Notes under the pieces: model-generated | The model's database searches: none | What the model was told of the DNA's origin: nothing | The model's input: the letters and a program-made list of their open reading frames with translations, nothing else | Translations under genes and position numbers: made by a program | Source of the DNA: Symsagittifera roscoffensis | Lineage: Eukaryota; Xenacoelomorpha; Acoela; Convolutidae | Length of the DNA: 64,000 bases | Direction of reading: 5' to 3' | NCBI RefSeq assembly: GCF_963678635.1 | Contig: NC_087067.1 | Coordinates: forward strand, 9,471,716 to 9,535,715 | Part shown: one piece after another, positions 1-13,200 of the stretch | Layout: each line of letters begins with the position of its first letter | How positions within the stretch are numbered: the stretch's first letter is position 1

Positions 1-1065
1 GCTGTTGCAGACATTTTGGCGCCGAAATTGGAGTGATTTTCTTTGATAATTAGCGTCAGTAATTTCCCGCTCTTTAGAAAATGCGTGTAAAGGATTCTGA
101 AATTTTCCCGCCTTTTTCGGCACTGTTGAACCCCCCGTTTTATGTAAACGCAATATATCGCGCGCTAATGATCCCAAACTGGCCTTATTGCCAATTTCCA
201 AAGCCCCTTAACTTTTCGAAAAAGGTCACAATTGTACATATATTTTTTAAAACATTTGAGCTCCGGACAACAAAAATGGGGTTGGAGATATTTACTTATT
301 CCATTCCGGGAAGGGGGTGTAGTTGTAATTTTAATCCCGGAAACTCGAAAAAGCGATAACTGGAAGCAAGCTACAAGTTGAGCAACAGGTGTCGCTTTAA
401 GGTCGCCGGTGAATGCCGGCTCAATAACCGGCTCTAATCTTGTATAAAGTCCTACCCTCTGTTGGCAAGCTCTGAACCCATACCAGCCAGATTGTGCTAT
501 AATTTGTCTCATTGTTCTGTATCATTTTTCCCAATTGTCTGGATACAGTTATCTTGCTTTCAAACGTTTTCAGAAAAACTGAATTAACAAATAGTATCTA
601 CAGTATTTACACTTGGATCCAATGTACAATTTACAATTACAATTTGCATTCAAAATTAATCATTAAATTTATGATAATGAAAGAGCTTTGAAAAAAATCA
701 AACTATAGTGACATAGAATCAAATTTGTAGTTTATATTGCTGCAGCTCGTTCATTAACAAATTATTACTACTTATTAGTTAAAGCATGGTAAATACTTTC
801 AGTAAAAACAAGAGTAAAAACGTACACAAAACTTCGCACAGAATTCACATTTAAAGTCATTTAGCTCTCTCTCAAAGACACAAATTGGTTTGTTATACTT
901 GAACATTTTTGACAAGTAAAAGCTGTTTATGATTCTTTTCATCCAGATTGTTGATAAGCGACGTTACGTAACTTCTTGTCTCATTGCGTAACATCGAGTG
1001 TATGAAGCAACATGATCCTGAGCATTAGTATTTTGAGTTACATAATGATGATAGTTATGATGTCA
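1..1065. other. Intergenic / 3' flank of SPATA6-like gene
   Basis: AT-rich sequence with no supported gene. The small open frames on both strands have no coding signature or splice context that I could recognise. It presumably contains the 3' UTR of the minus-strand gene. Confidence 0.5.
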
Positions 1066-1215
1066 TTACAGTCGGTAGAGCCTGTCGTAGAGTCGGTCCA
1101 GACTTCGTTCCAGTTCTCGTCGTTTTCGTGCCCAGTAGAGTTCTTGTTCATACTTCTCGGCGTATTTTTCACTTCCGCTCACGTAAGGGCTATGCAGTCG
1201 GGAAATTCTCGCTTC
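1066..1215 (-). CDS. SPATA6: SPATA6-like exon 16, C-terminus with stop
   Basis: 150 bp after a T9 tract and CAG, ending with TAA at 1066-1068. Encodes EARISRLHSPYVSGSEKY, then a charged helix RKRRELERSLDRLYDRLYRL. Family members end with a similar S(M/L)DxxYxxLY motif, so this is the natural C-terminus. I found no convincing polyadenylation signal in the next 300 bases. Confidence 0.85.
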   Translation of the reverse strand, partial: EARISRLHSPYVSGSEKYAEKYEQELYWARKRRELERSLDRLYDRLYRL

Positions 1216-4200
1216 CTGAAAAAAAAACGGATATCTTCAACAATCCCCTCTATGGTGTTGCTTGAGGGTGAGGCAACATTACCCAGCCCAGAAAAATAAC
1301 CAAACAATGCATGTAGTTCTTAAGCAGGGGCACAACAGCGGTTCGCCGTGATGAGCTTGTACAGCTCTTATGTTGCTCCTTTCCCTCGTGGATAAATGGT
1401 CTTAACCAATCTGAGGCGGGTCCAGTATCTATAACCCACCTTTTTGCAACAGGGGGGGGGGGGGGATAATTAAAGAGATCTAAAGAAAAACGAAATGATT
1501 GAACGGCTATATTTTTCAAGACATTCAAAGCTTAGTTAGCCCGAAGAGGTTTGAAAGTCTTGACTTGGTATTTTCAATAACCGCTTTAGAATTGGACTTT
1601 GGACACCTTAAAATTTCTCAAAATTTGCAAGGGCGCCAATTTAAATAACTTCAAGTTGCAATTGCAAATCTACTTTATTTGTTTTAAGTCCAGTTTTAAC
1701 TGTTCAATTACTTCTTTATAAGGAGGGGGGGGGGGGGGGGGGGGGGGAGAGATTCGTTACAAAATACCATAGGGGCGGAAATAATTAACAAGATCCAATA
1801 TATCTAAGGGGCGAAAATTTTTAATTCTCACTCCTTTTTTTCGACACTGGGGGCCTCATTTTAAAATGGGTTTCAACAGATTTTGTACAATATTTGTTGA
1901 TGTTTAACTGATTTTGAGTGAAAAAGATAACAAATACGGGTTGTAAAACGATGGTCAGTTGCTGTTTTGAAAATTTTTGAACAAAAAAATAGAAAAATGT
2001 TGAAAAGTATGAGAGTCAGTTAATAAAAGCAAAAATTTTGAAAAAAATCCCAGAAAAAATGGATTGTGAAATCAGTCTGAAAATTGAGTTTTTCTTGACA
2101 CGGGGACGCCATAGTTCATTCCCATCCCTATTAGGGTGGTTTGATTGGAACCAAAACTCCTCCCATTCTCAGCAGTTGTTTTTTTTTAATTGTGGTCGCG
2201 AAACACTTTTTGTACACTTACCCTCTCAAGTTCCTCCAACATCCTTTTCCTGTCCAGTCGCTCCAGGATGACGTCAGAATACACACTAGTGTAATAGGGC
2301 GTGGTGGGGGGAGGGGGCAGAAGGTCGTATTTCAGGTACCGTTCCTACACATAACAATAATACAGTGTGAACGAGTGTTGGCCCCACGTCTCGATGAGTT
2401 GGACGAAACGGGTTGAAATTGGTTGAAATCAAGGGTGGATCTAGGATTTTCTCGAGGCGAGGGGGGGATGGGGGAGAATTTCAAGTCGACCTTTTTCTAA
2501 GGTCGACCAAATTGATTTTTCGAGCTCTCCCAAAGCACTAAAAAGTCCTTGTTTGGTCAATTTTCTGCGCCGCAGGCAAAATTTGGAAAAAAAAACAGGC
2601 CAAAAAAGGCGTTTTTAGACACTTTTTTGGGAATTTATAACCAAAAAATGCGTTTTTTTTGGCACGCGCTCCCCCCCCCCCTCAAAATTAGTATATATTG
2701 GTCGTAAAAGCACTGCATTCATGATTTGTATATAGCAAACCTCAAAAGGGTTCAATATTGGTGATAGATTCAACGGATCTACTTAACAATCTCTTCCCCT
2801 TTCAAGGAAGGGGGGGGGGATTGTTAAGTAGATTACTTGCAACGAATTTTCGACCAATCAGAATGCAGCAAAATTCGAATATACATACAACGCTCTTGTG
2901 CGAATTTACTGTTTTTGTTTACAGGGGTGGAGATTCTTTAGTAGATACAATAGGGGGGGGGGGGGGATTGTTAAGTAGATCCGACTCAACAGTAATACTA
3001 CTTTGAAAAAAAAACTGCTTCGAGTTAGATTTTCATGAAATGAGCAAAGGGAGAAACAAAAGCTACGCGGTTTAAGTTAAAGTTGCCGTTAGAAAAGCAT
3101 TTTTGGTGGATCAAGTTAACATCCTCTCCCCCAAATAGACCAAGTTAAGATCCTCCACCCCAGCGCTTATTATAAATTAACTTTGCTAAGCGCTGCATGT
3201 AAAACGCTCGATTCCTGATTGGCTGAATAATCCCAACCTAGAACCAAGTTAACATCTCCCCCCCCCCCCCCCCCAAAGCCGTTGGGGGGATGTTAAATTG
3301 GTCCTTTTCGGTTTTGCCATTGGAATGTTTTTAGGTTTTTAGATGAGACATATATAGTTGTCATCGGCTGGAAATTTTCTTACCGCTCTAAGATCGTCGT
3401 AGCTTTTCTTCAATGGCGCTGAAGAGTAGGCTGAAAAAAGACTAAGATCAGAAAAAGCAAAATAACTCAAGGGTATTGACTTTCCGTCTGAATTCAACAA
3501 AGCAACTAAGAATTTAACATTTGAAAAAAAATCGAAAAAGTTTTCGGTCTATTTACGTCTCGATGGCTTCAGCTCTAGTGCCTCGTTGTCACTATAGTCG
3601 TCTTCATCAGAGAAATTGACGACCTTGACCCCATTGTCACGGTACTTGCTTCCCACATCCTGCAAGAAAACAAACAATATTTTAGGATATATATAAAAAT
3701 TATTATTACATTACGTAATCTTGATCTTACGAAATCAAAATGTATGAAAACACCTGCAGAACAAACATTGTCATAATGCAAAAAAAACAGCCGGTTACTT
3801 TGCAAGTAGCACAGAATGTTCTGACCATGGTCTTTGAAAAACTCCCAAGAAAAAAAGTTTTTTTTTTCAAATTAGTGTAATTTTTTCTGCGTGTTGTGAT
3901 AAAAAGATCTGACGTAAAACTATAATTTCGTCATATTCCACTATCAGTAAAATGCTCAAACATGAGAACAGTTTTCGAAGAAAAAATAAAATGACTAAGA
4001 AAACAAAAAAATCATAAGAATAGCAAATTTTTTTCAAATGTTTTTTTTTGCAGAATATTTTTGAATTTTTGATTCCCAAAATGGCATTAAAAATATCCAA
4101 AAACTGATTTTACTCGAGTAAAAATGAAATTAAGCATAAATAAACTAATTTAAACGGCCTTAATTAAGCATAAATAAGCGTGCTCGCTAGCTTTACTCAT

Positions 4201-7200
4201 ACGAATTTTGAAATTCAAACCGGTTTTTCTCGACACAGGAATTTTTTTTGAAATTTTGAAATTTTGTTCGAGTCAGACTGAAAGGGCTTAAATATGATAT
4301 ATCACTCAACTCTCCGCGATGATTATTTTGTGTAGCTGACTTTGCGCAGAAAACAAAACCACAAGAAAAAAACTAAAACACACCCGAATACAAAGTTCCT
4401 CCCTAGTTTTCAAATGCTCGGAAACAAAAAAATGCACTGTAAACAAATTCACTATTGTGAACACATTTGTTCTTAACACATTTCTTCGTAATGTCATACA
4501 TATTTATACATAGTAGCATGCAAATTGAAGATGAGAATTGAAACTTGCAATAATAAGGTGGGGGGGGGCAGATTGAGATAATGATAAGCTTACGTATTCA
4601 TCATCATCGTAGTCATTGTAAGCATCAGCAGCATTTGGTCCGAAGTGTTTCTCCACCATGTAACTTTTACTCCCCCCTCCAAATCCCCTAACCCCTTGAC
4701 TGGACTTGGCTCTCTTCCCTTTGGTCCCCTTCCTCTTCTTCGTGGACCTGCTGGGCCTGACGAGTGCCTCGGTTGCCGCCATCGGCTCACTAGTCTTCAA
4801 AATATCCTTGTCAACCTGTGAATGAAAAAAAAACCAAAGCAAAAAGGATTAAAATATTTTTTACAACCTTTTACAAGCTCGCAAATCAATTTTGAGAATG
4901 AACTAAGATAATTTGCATTGGATTAGCGCATGATAGTAATCTCCGCTATGGTAACAAACCAATATCAGAAAAAAAATTCCGACTGAAAATCGGCACCAAT
5001 TTTGGATAATTTGTCATTACTGTGATCGATAAAAAATAATTTCTAAGAATTTTTCAGTTCTATTTATATCACTTCACGTGATCCCATCTAAAATTTCAAA
5101 GATTGTATCACGTGATGGTATCAAATATGGCCATTGTCATTCATTTTAAAACCATCCTTACCTTCCTGACAACAAATGGTGGTTTGTGACAGAGTCCATT
5201 GGCCTTCAGATTAGTCATCGATTTGGAGCGACTCAGGCCACGAGAGGGCGACGGAGACCTTCAAAAAATAATTTGAATTGGTCGGAAAGTTTGGCATAAA
5301 ACGTTTACCGAACTGCTGTGCTAAAAATTTAGCTAACCGTTGAAAAGAAACGCCAAAAATTTTGAGCAACCTTATTTTTTTTGTTTGTCTTTTTCATCCA
5401 TCTAAATGCTTCTTCAAATAAGAAATTTAGTCCAACTTTTAAATTTTGAAATGAAGGTTGGAACTAATTGCAAAATGCCTAGAGACTTTTGAACAAACAT
5501 TGAATTAATAATAAATTGTATTCTCTAAATTGGCGCCTCTAACTTTTATATACAAAAATTCGAGAAAAGTGTAAGTAGAAACAGAAGTTATTGTAAAGAA
5601 AAGATAGATGTTTGAGGAGACATTTAAACCTGAAATGCTTCACTATTTTGAACTTTGGATTCTCTCTTTTGGTACTTGAGATCGACCAAACCGGAACTAC
5701 TTTCGCATCTACCGGTTCAAATTTACTGCCCAAAGGAGCCACCTTTGCTCGTTTGGCCGAAAGTCTGAAATTCTGACTAATTTTCCCAAATTTTGCTTGA
5801 TTTTGGCTCTTAATATATTTTCCCAGTCTCGATCGCGAAGCAGCATTTGTCTTCAATTTAGAACTGCTCTTCTTTGGCACGTCTTCTCTAAGCTTGAATT
5901 CGTTAGCAAGAATACTTTGAATTTTGCTCTGCAAAAGTTCGGACGCTCTTTTGTCTGTTTCGATTCTTTCGATTTGTCGTGATTTCGGCTTAGAAGATAT
6001 TCTCAGCCTATCACCAGCGCCACCGCCGCTCTTTTTAGACTCACTTGACCTTCTAGGATTACTCGAGGTCATTATGTTTTCAGAATGCTCAAAACTTTGT
6101 TCATTTATCAAAGCTTTGTCATCAACTAGCCCAGTTCCTATTCTTTCAGGTAAACTTGGACAATCATTTTGGTTTTTTTTAGCAGCAATTTCAGTTTTTC
6201 GAGGACATTTGGGTCGCGATTCTGGTATTGCCAATTGGTTTTGTTCAGTAAGATCAACTTCAGAGCAATTATAAGGCGTTATAGGGTAGTTAACCAAACT
6301 ATTGGGGTTATATTCGTTTTCAAAACTCGAAGGAGAATCCGGCCATACTTCGTTATAAATTTCACATCGCTGCGAATCCTCGAACACTTGATGAGGAGTT
6401 TGTAAGTCATAACCAGCGGCTGTCGAAATATTAACATGTGTCGAAACATCTGGGAAATCTAGACTTCTCAGAGACGCAACACTCATTTTTTCACAAATTT
6501 CTTCGGCATCTTGAAGTGTACTTGGAGAAAATTTAGAAGCATTTTTTGCCATATATGCTTCTTCAAAACAATGTAAAAGACTTAAATTGCGGACGGGTGA
6601 AAAATCTCCATGAGAACCGATTGAGTTTCGTTGTTGCCGGGACTGGACTATCTGGAAAAACCGACTCCGAGCACTGGCATAAACATCGGATTGTATGGAA
6701 TTAATTTCCCAATTCTCAGTTTCTCGACCCAAAATTGGGCTGATGTCTAAGTTTTGAAGTTGCTGTTTGTCTTGTATAGCAATTTTAAATCAGAGATATT
6801 GCATAATTCTACTAACCAGCAAGAAAAAAAATGTGTGTACTATTAACGATAAAATTATATATACAAAATATAAAACTATTTGTGAACATCATTTGCCATA
6901 CATTTTTTGACCGTTGACATGATATTCGAAAAAAACTAAAAACTAAGAAATCAGAAAATGATTCAAAAAGTCGCTTTCATGTGAGACTAATAAAATAAAG
7001 ATTTATACTGAGAAAAATGGCAACAACCAAATTCTGCTTTTGCTCAATCATTTCGTTATCAAAAAAAATCACTGGTCAAAATCGTTATAAAAATCAATGA
7101 TTTAAACATGTTGCAGTTCTTCCGAGAGGATCCATTTCAGGATGTCTCTTCTCTCTCTCCTCTAAATCGTCGTCTTCTTTTAGAAAAGTTGATTTGGAGT

Positions 7201-10200
7201 CAGGCACTGGTTCCTCAAAATCGGGCGCCGATGCGGGAGGCATCGCGGAAACACTATCGAACTCTGGATGAAGTCATAAAAATCAAGTCAGAAAATCAAG
7301 CTAGAAAAAGTCAAAAGCCAAATGTTGTGTAATTTCTCAAGTGTTGAAACCTACTTCAAGCTTCTCAAGTGATTACAAAAATTAAACACGACATGTGTAG
7401 CCGACTAATTAATAATTATTATAGAATCTACGATTTTTACAAAACTTTGCAAAAAAAATGTTTTAGTATAATTTTTGTAAGCTTTTGGCCGTTTTTCTTA
7501 TTACTTACTTCGTGAAAATTTGAGAAAAAAAAATAGCCAATGTGCTTGTTTTTTTTTATCGAAAAGGAGCTAAACTCAATAACCCTAGCAGACTTAGTTG
7601 GAGTGGTCATTTCGTGCGGTTTCTGAATTGAGATGTATAGCTTCACCCAAATCAGTCTGAATAGCTGCTGATTTTTTCTCATTCGTTTGACTTTTACAGC
7701 TTTTGTTGCTGTTATAAGGCTTAACTTCACCATTTTTAGTCTTAAATCGCGTAGATTTAACTCCTTTACTCGGAACTTCTTTCTTTTTAGTATGATTGTT
7801 ACTTCTGTAAGTAACAGCAGCTTGGTTTTTTCGGGCTTTGTTTTTGCCCTTAGCTGGCTGATTTTTGCCCATTCGTTGGAACCCATCTATCGTTTCATTT
7901 GGTTTGAAGCTTCGAGGTTCGAATTTGCTCAGATCTGGTCCTTCATTTTGGTCCGGACCGTTTGTTCCGGCGTTAGATCCAGAAGGATCGCTAGATTTAT
8001 TGCAAACATATTTAATTCAAATGCGCAAGAAGTTTACCGAGGAAAAAAACTGGTCTATCAAATTTGTTAGTCACAATGTTTTCACGTTGACTTTAAGTTT
8101 TGACAAGATCTGCAGTAAACTGGTTAATTTCTTTGAAAAAGATGAGAGAATTGTAATTTATTTCATTCATATTAGAAATATTTAATTCGAAATTAAAAAT
8201 GTTAAATTTAATCGTACTAGAAAAAAAAAGTTATCCCAATTGGTTAATTTAAAAAATGAAATATTTAAGTTATAAAAATTTTTGAATTACCTGTTTCTGT
8301 TTTCACTTCCGCCGGTTGTTCCTTCCTGAAAACAGAATTGGTTCTCAGTATTAAAATCGCAGGAAAAATTTTATTCATAACAAAAAGGTGAAGTTTTTCG
8401 TTTAAACTTTTCGTTTTCGAAACATTTATCTCAATTGAGTGCACAGCGAAATGCAGTTGTTGAACAATTTGTTTGTGCAAAAGTGTCGGTTGCTGCAAAA
8501 ATGAAGGAACATTACCAAAATTTTAGATGACAATTTTAAGAGCTTCTAAACAAAAATAAATCAGATAGTTTATGAAATAAAAACTAATCTAAATCGCGGT
8601 ATTACAAGTATTCAAGAACAACAATATTACCGAGGTTGCTTTTTCTTCGAAGGATTGATCACAATCCTTAAAATATTTTGGAGCAAAAATCATTTTTTTT
8701 AGATCTGTCAACCTTTCAACATTCTGCACAGTACATGAGCAATACATTGATGATATTTAAGCTTAAATAAGCTGATAATACTTTGTTCTCGGAGCTTTAA
8801 CTCCGATCCTTCTTTCACCATACCACTACAGTCAAAACTCTTTCGAAACTGTCTACGGCAGTTGCGCAACATCCGGCTATTCTAATAGATAAGACCGTGA
8901 GGCGACAATTCGTAACAGGCGACGATCCGTAGCAGGCAACAATTCGCAACAAGTGTCAATTCGTTACAATTGATTAAGCGGGGAACATTTATTCACACGC
9001 AGTATTCCTCTCGTGCCGGATGTAAGTGCAGCGAAACAAGCGTATGCTACTTGTCGATGCCTTGTCAGAAATTGCCGCTCGTTACGAACTGTCGCTTGTT
9101 ACGAATTGTCGAGTGTTTCAAAGTGTCGCCTGTTTCAAACTGTCGCCCTACCAGATAAGACAACTCTCGAATAGAGAAAGGTAACTATGGCAATGGGTCT
9201 TTTTTTTTCACGCAGTTGACAATCCTCGAGGAAGTTTATAGGCCAAGTGTGTCTATCTTATTGAAACCCTTTCTGCCGTGATGTGAATTCCAAAAAACAT
9301 AGCCAACTGACAGCTGGAAAAGAGTAATGAATGCAAGTAAACAGAAGAAAAACTGACTTGGTTGAAAAAATCTCAACTTTCGAATTTCAAAGAAAAAATA
9401 GATGCCCTTTAAGCTCTTCGAATTTCTACGACAATTTATGATTGACGCTTTTTTGAGAACATTCACCCAGCTTGAGAAAACTGGATCATTAGGTAAAGTT
9501 TTCAATCTGCTGAAAATATAAAAATTTCCACGTTCGTAATTAAAGAGTGCTATTTACGTTATTTTCAGCACATGGATTTCAATTGAACTCAAAAAATGCA
9601 TATATAACTAAGTGTATTCATAAATGCATTAATATGTATGAATGCACATGTGTAGTTATAAGAGCATTTTAAGACTTTCTCCTGAAAAAAAAAAACAAAA
9701 AAACACCAAGACTTATATACGAGTTTTTACTACGTTCATTACTCTTAACAAGATATTTAAAAAATTCTCGCTGTCAAGAAAAGCCATTTCCAACTTTTTG
9801 CTATTCAGAATCAATTCGTAGGATCTGATTTCTGACTCGGTAAATGCTAGGGGGAAAATACTAGCACCTAACTTTTAACCCAACCAATGCAAAAAAGAGC
9901 AAAAAAATTAAAACGAAAGTTGAAAAAAATCCAAACGTTTTGTTAATTGATGATACAAAAGCTGCGATCTTCATTTGCATACAAAAACCTGTATACAAAG
10001 GTGACGCTTTCGCATTGCTCTACAAATTTTAAAACCGGACTTCATTTGTAACCAAGGATTTGTATACAAAGATCTCGCTTTTGCATTCCTCTACAAATTT
10101 TAAAACCGACTACCATTCATAACATTTGCTGTTTTTCAGTTTTGTCTTGTGAATCAATATATGTACGTTATTTTTAAATCAACTTACGCTCCAAAAAAAT

Positions 10201-13200
10201 TGTTACAAGCGTGAATCTCAATTGCTACAAAAAAGATAATGTCCATCATTTTTTGAAATAATCACATATTTTTATCCACCATGAAATAGATAAGACGCAT
10301 ATGCATAAAAGGAATAACAGTCTGCTAATCAAACGAGGATAGCCGGTTGCTGGGAAAGCACATACTGTTCCGATCACCCTTATTTCTGCATTGAAATTTT
10401 TAAATTAGAAATTAGATATCGAAAAAAAAAATCAAATAAGGGCTTTAAATGGATAACAAACTTGACCCTCGTACGATTTTTCTTTGAGGTACTCAAAACA
10501 CCCTACACCTCAGTGCTTTGCCTTCGCTTGGTCTAACTGAGTGAAAATAAATAAGTTAAAGCAAGATGTTTTGTTACTGTTCCTAGCATCAAACGTGTAG
10601 ATTTGAGTGGTTTTGTTTTCATTTCACACAAATTCAGGTGCTACAAAACACTTATATATTGATACCCTTATAGTCGCCTTTTGATCTGTTTTGAAATTTT
10701 TTTTTTATCACAGATAAGATGCACTTCGCAGCAAAAGCAGAAAAAGTGCCAAAAGGGGCTCTAAAAACGGCAAGAAAACAAATATTCTTTAAAAACTTCA
10801 AAATATGACTTTTTTGCTTACCACTATGCCATGTCGCCTAGTTTTACAAAACTTCAGCGCACATTCTATTCAAAGATAAAAGGCAGTTTCACTTTAAGAA
10901 AGGGAGCAAAATATTATTATTTTCAATTATTCAAATTACAACAAAAAAAATCACATTATTTTGAGAACTTGATTCAAAATTATAACTTCGCTCATAACCT
11001 TTTATATTCTACTTGCACAGCAACCAGCTAATCTTACTATCTCATATGACCTTATAAGGAATAGACATAAACTGACCCTGTTGATCATGTGTATCTTGTC
11101 GTTCAGTTCGTCAGATGCGGTCGTGTGCACTTCGTTCACAGCCGTCACCGAGGCGAACTCCACCTTCGGAGATATTCCCTAAAAGGAAATAACAGGAGAT
11201 AATTAGTTACAGTTGGTCTCAAACGTTTGATCACGGAATCCACAGTTTTGGTCATTTTTTTATCACAAAATCCGCAGTTTTGGTCATTTTTTTATCACGG
11301 AATCCGCAGCGTACCTTTTAGAGCCCTTTCTCACGGAATCAGCAGCAAAAAATAAGATCAAAGGGCTGTAGATAAACTGGATTTTATTTTTCAGGTCTAA
11401 AACAACCGAATCCGCATTTGCAAAAAATACACACCTAGGCCCGAAGGAAAAAATAGAAAAAAAAATCTAAAATCTTCTAGGCAGTCGCGTGCCGAGGGGA
11501 CCATTCAACCCTGAATGATGTTTGCCATTTTTGTCTAAGGTTTCAGTTTTGAGATTATTATACTGTATATATTTTCGCCAAATGGTGCAATAAAATGCCC
11601 TTTTTGTTATATACACCTCGCCAAAACAGCATTTTTCGCAAAAAAACCTCCAGGGGCACAAAAATTTGGCAAAAGGGTTTGGTGCATAAATGATTTTGGA
11701 ATAGTTCGTAAAACAATTTGGACAACCTAATAAGGTCGATGATTTTTGCGATTTCTTAAAAACTAAATCCTCCATTAACTATATAAAAACTTTCAGATAG
11801 CATTGGAATTCTAATTCATTTAATGATCTAGCAAGTAAAACTCATACTATGAAATTTAATTTCAAGACAGCAAAATTAAAAATTTTCAGCATGCTTTTTG
11901 GTCATAGAATTTTCAAATACATTCTGTATGACTGGCTTGTAGATCTTCTATTGTATATTTTACAGAAAAAAGAATCAAATAATCATGTTCAGTTTCACCA
12001 AGTAAATTGTTTGCTTCTTTAATATGATTTCAAACACGCTTACTTAATAGTACATTTGAATTTTTTGCAGAGTTTTTGATGCAAGCAAAAGCTATACGAA
12101 GCTAACAAGTCAAAATCAATTAAAACTAAGTTTTTCAAATTTAGTTTATCTAAAATTTGAATGGTTAGACTTAATCATCATAAAAAGAAAACAAATTAAC
12201 GACGAACTACGAAGTTGCCAAAAAAATTAAAGTTGGAAATACTTTTATTTTTCCACGAGGAAGACAGGAAACATTGGACAAACCTGGACATCAATTCTGA
12301 CTTCATCGATTTATGTTTTCGAAAGCAGCCAAACCACTCTTCTCAGAACAAATATCAATGTTAAGATAAAAAACGCCGTTTTTTGAACTTTGGCTGAAAT
12401 TAGTTGAATAGAAAAAGGAGTAGTTTCAGATAGAACGAGTAATTACGCTGAAATGTAGTGTTTTGGTGAGTAGTAGCTCTCTGTCCGCGCCAGAGTAGAC
12501 TGGTACTTGAGAGGGGTAGGGGAAGAGGAAGTCTTTAGCTCTCATCTCGAGATTGGCCAGCACCACTCCAGCATGGATGAAGCGGCTCTTTTGGATCACT
12601 TCTATCGTCACAGTCTCATCTGAACAAAAAAAATACCTTTCTTATTATAGCCCCCAGCCTAGCGACATAAAAGTTATAGCCATCAATTTTACCAAGCCCA
12701 ACCCTAGAAACAATCTAGTTCGAAATAAAATTGCATAGAACTGCTTCAAAACCCTCATTCACATTAACTGAAAACTCAAACTTGGAACCAAGTTAAATTC
12801 TGCTCCCAAAATATCTTCGAATACCACGCAAATGAGCTTCTGAAATTTGTACTCAAGTCTGAGCAAACTACATTATGAATAATTTTGAACAAAATGTTTA
12901 CTTTTCAAATTTCTCTGAAAGCCATAATGAGGGTTCATGTTAACTTGCTTTCACTGGAAAAAGAACATAGAAAGATCTTCAATACGGTACATGTGAAACA
13001 AAACAAATCTTTTAAGCAAATATCACATTTTTTCATTATCACAAAACATCTTGTTTAATTCAAACTCTGCATTAGTAAGATACATTTTTAGAAGATGAAA
13101 AAATGAAAAAGTTCAACCAATTGGTTAAATGCTGCTAGACAATCCTATAAAAGTTTGGTGCTTATGTGAAAAATGAGCCTTCAAAACCTCGTAGTTTTCG

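Noticed and set aside
3549-3556. TAG at 3549-3551 taken as the end of the SPATA6-like gene.
   Set aside because: A GTAAAT donor lies directly before it, and three more in-frame exons downstream carry the family's C-terminal motif.
5060-5125. Two CACGTGA sites facing each other considered as a regulatory palindrome.
   Set aside because: They sit within an intron in AT-rich DNA, and two short E-boxes alone are weak evidence.
9236-9505. 89-codon minus-strand open frame preceded by TTTTCAG, considered as a SPATA6-like exon.
   Set aside because: In the required phase it hits a stop after six codons, and no donor or family motif is visible.
10790-10840. Minus-strand GGCGACATGGCATAGTGGTA resembles the 5' part and box A of a tRNA.
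   Set aside because: No box B, anticodon stem or acceptor-stem pairing follows within 90 bases; at most a remnant.
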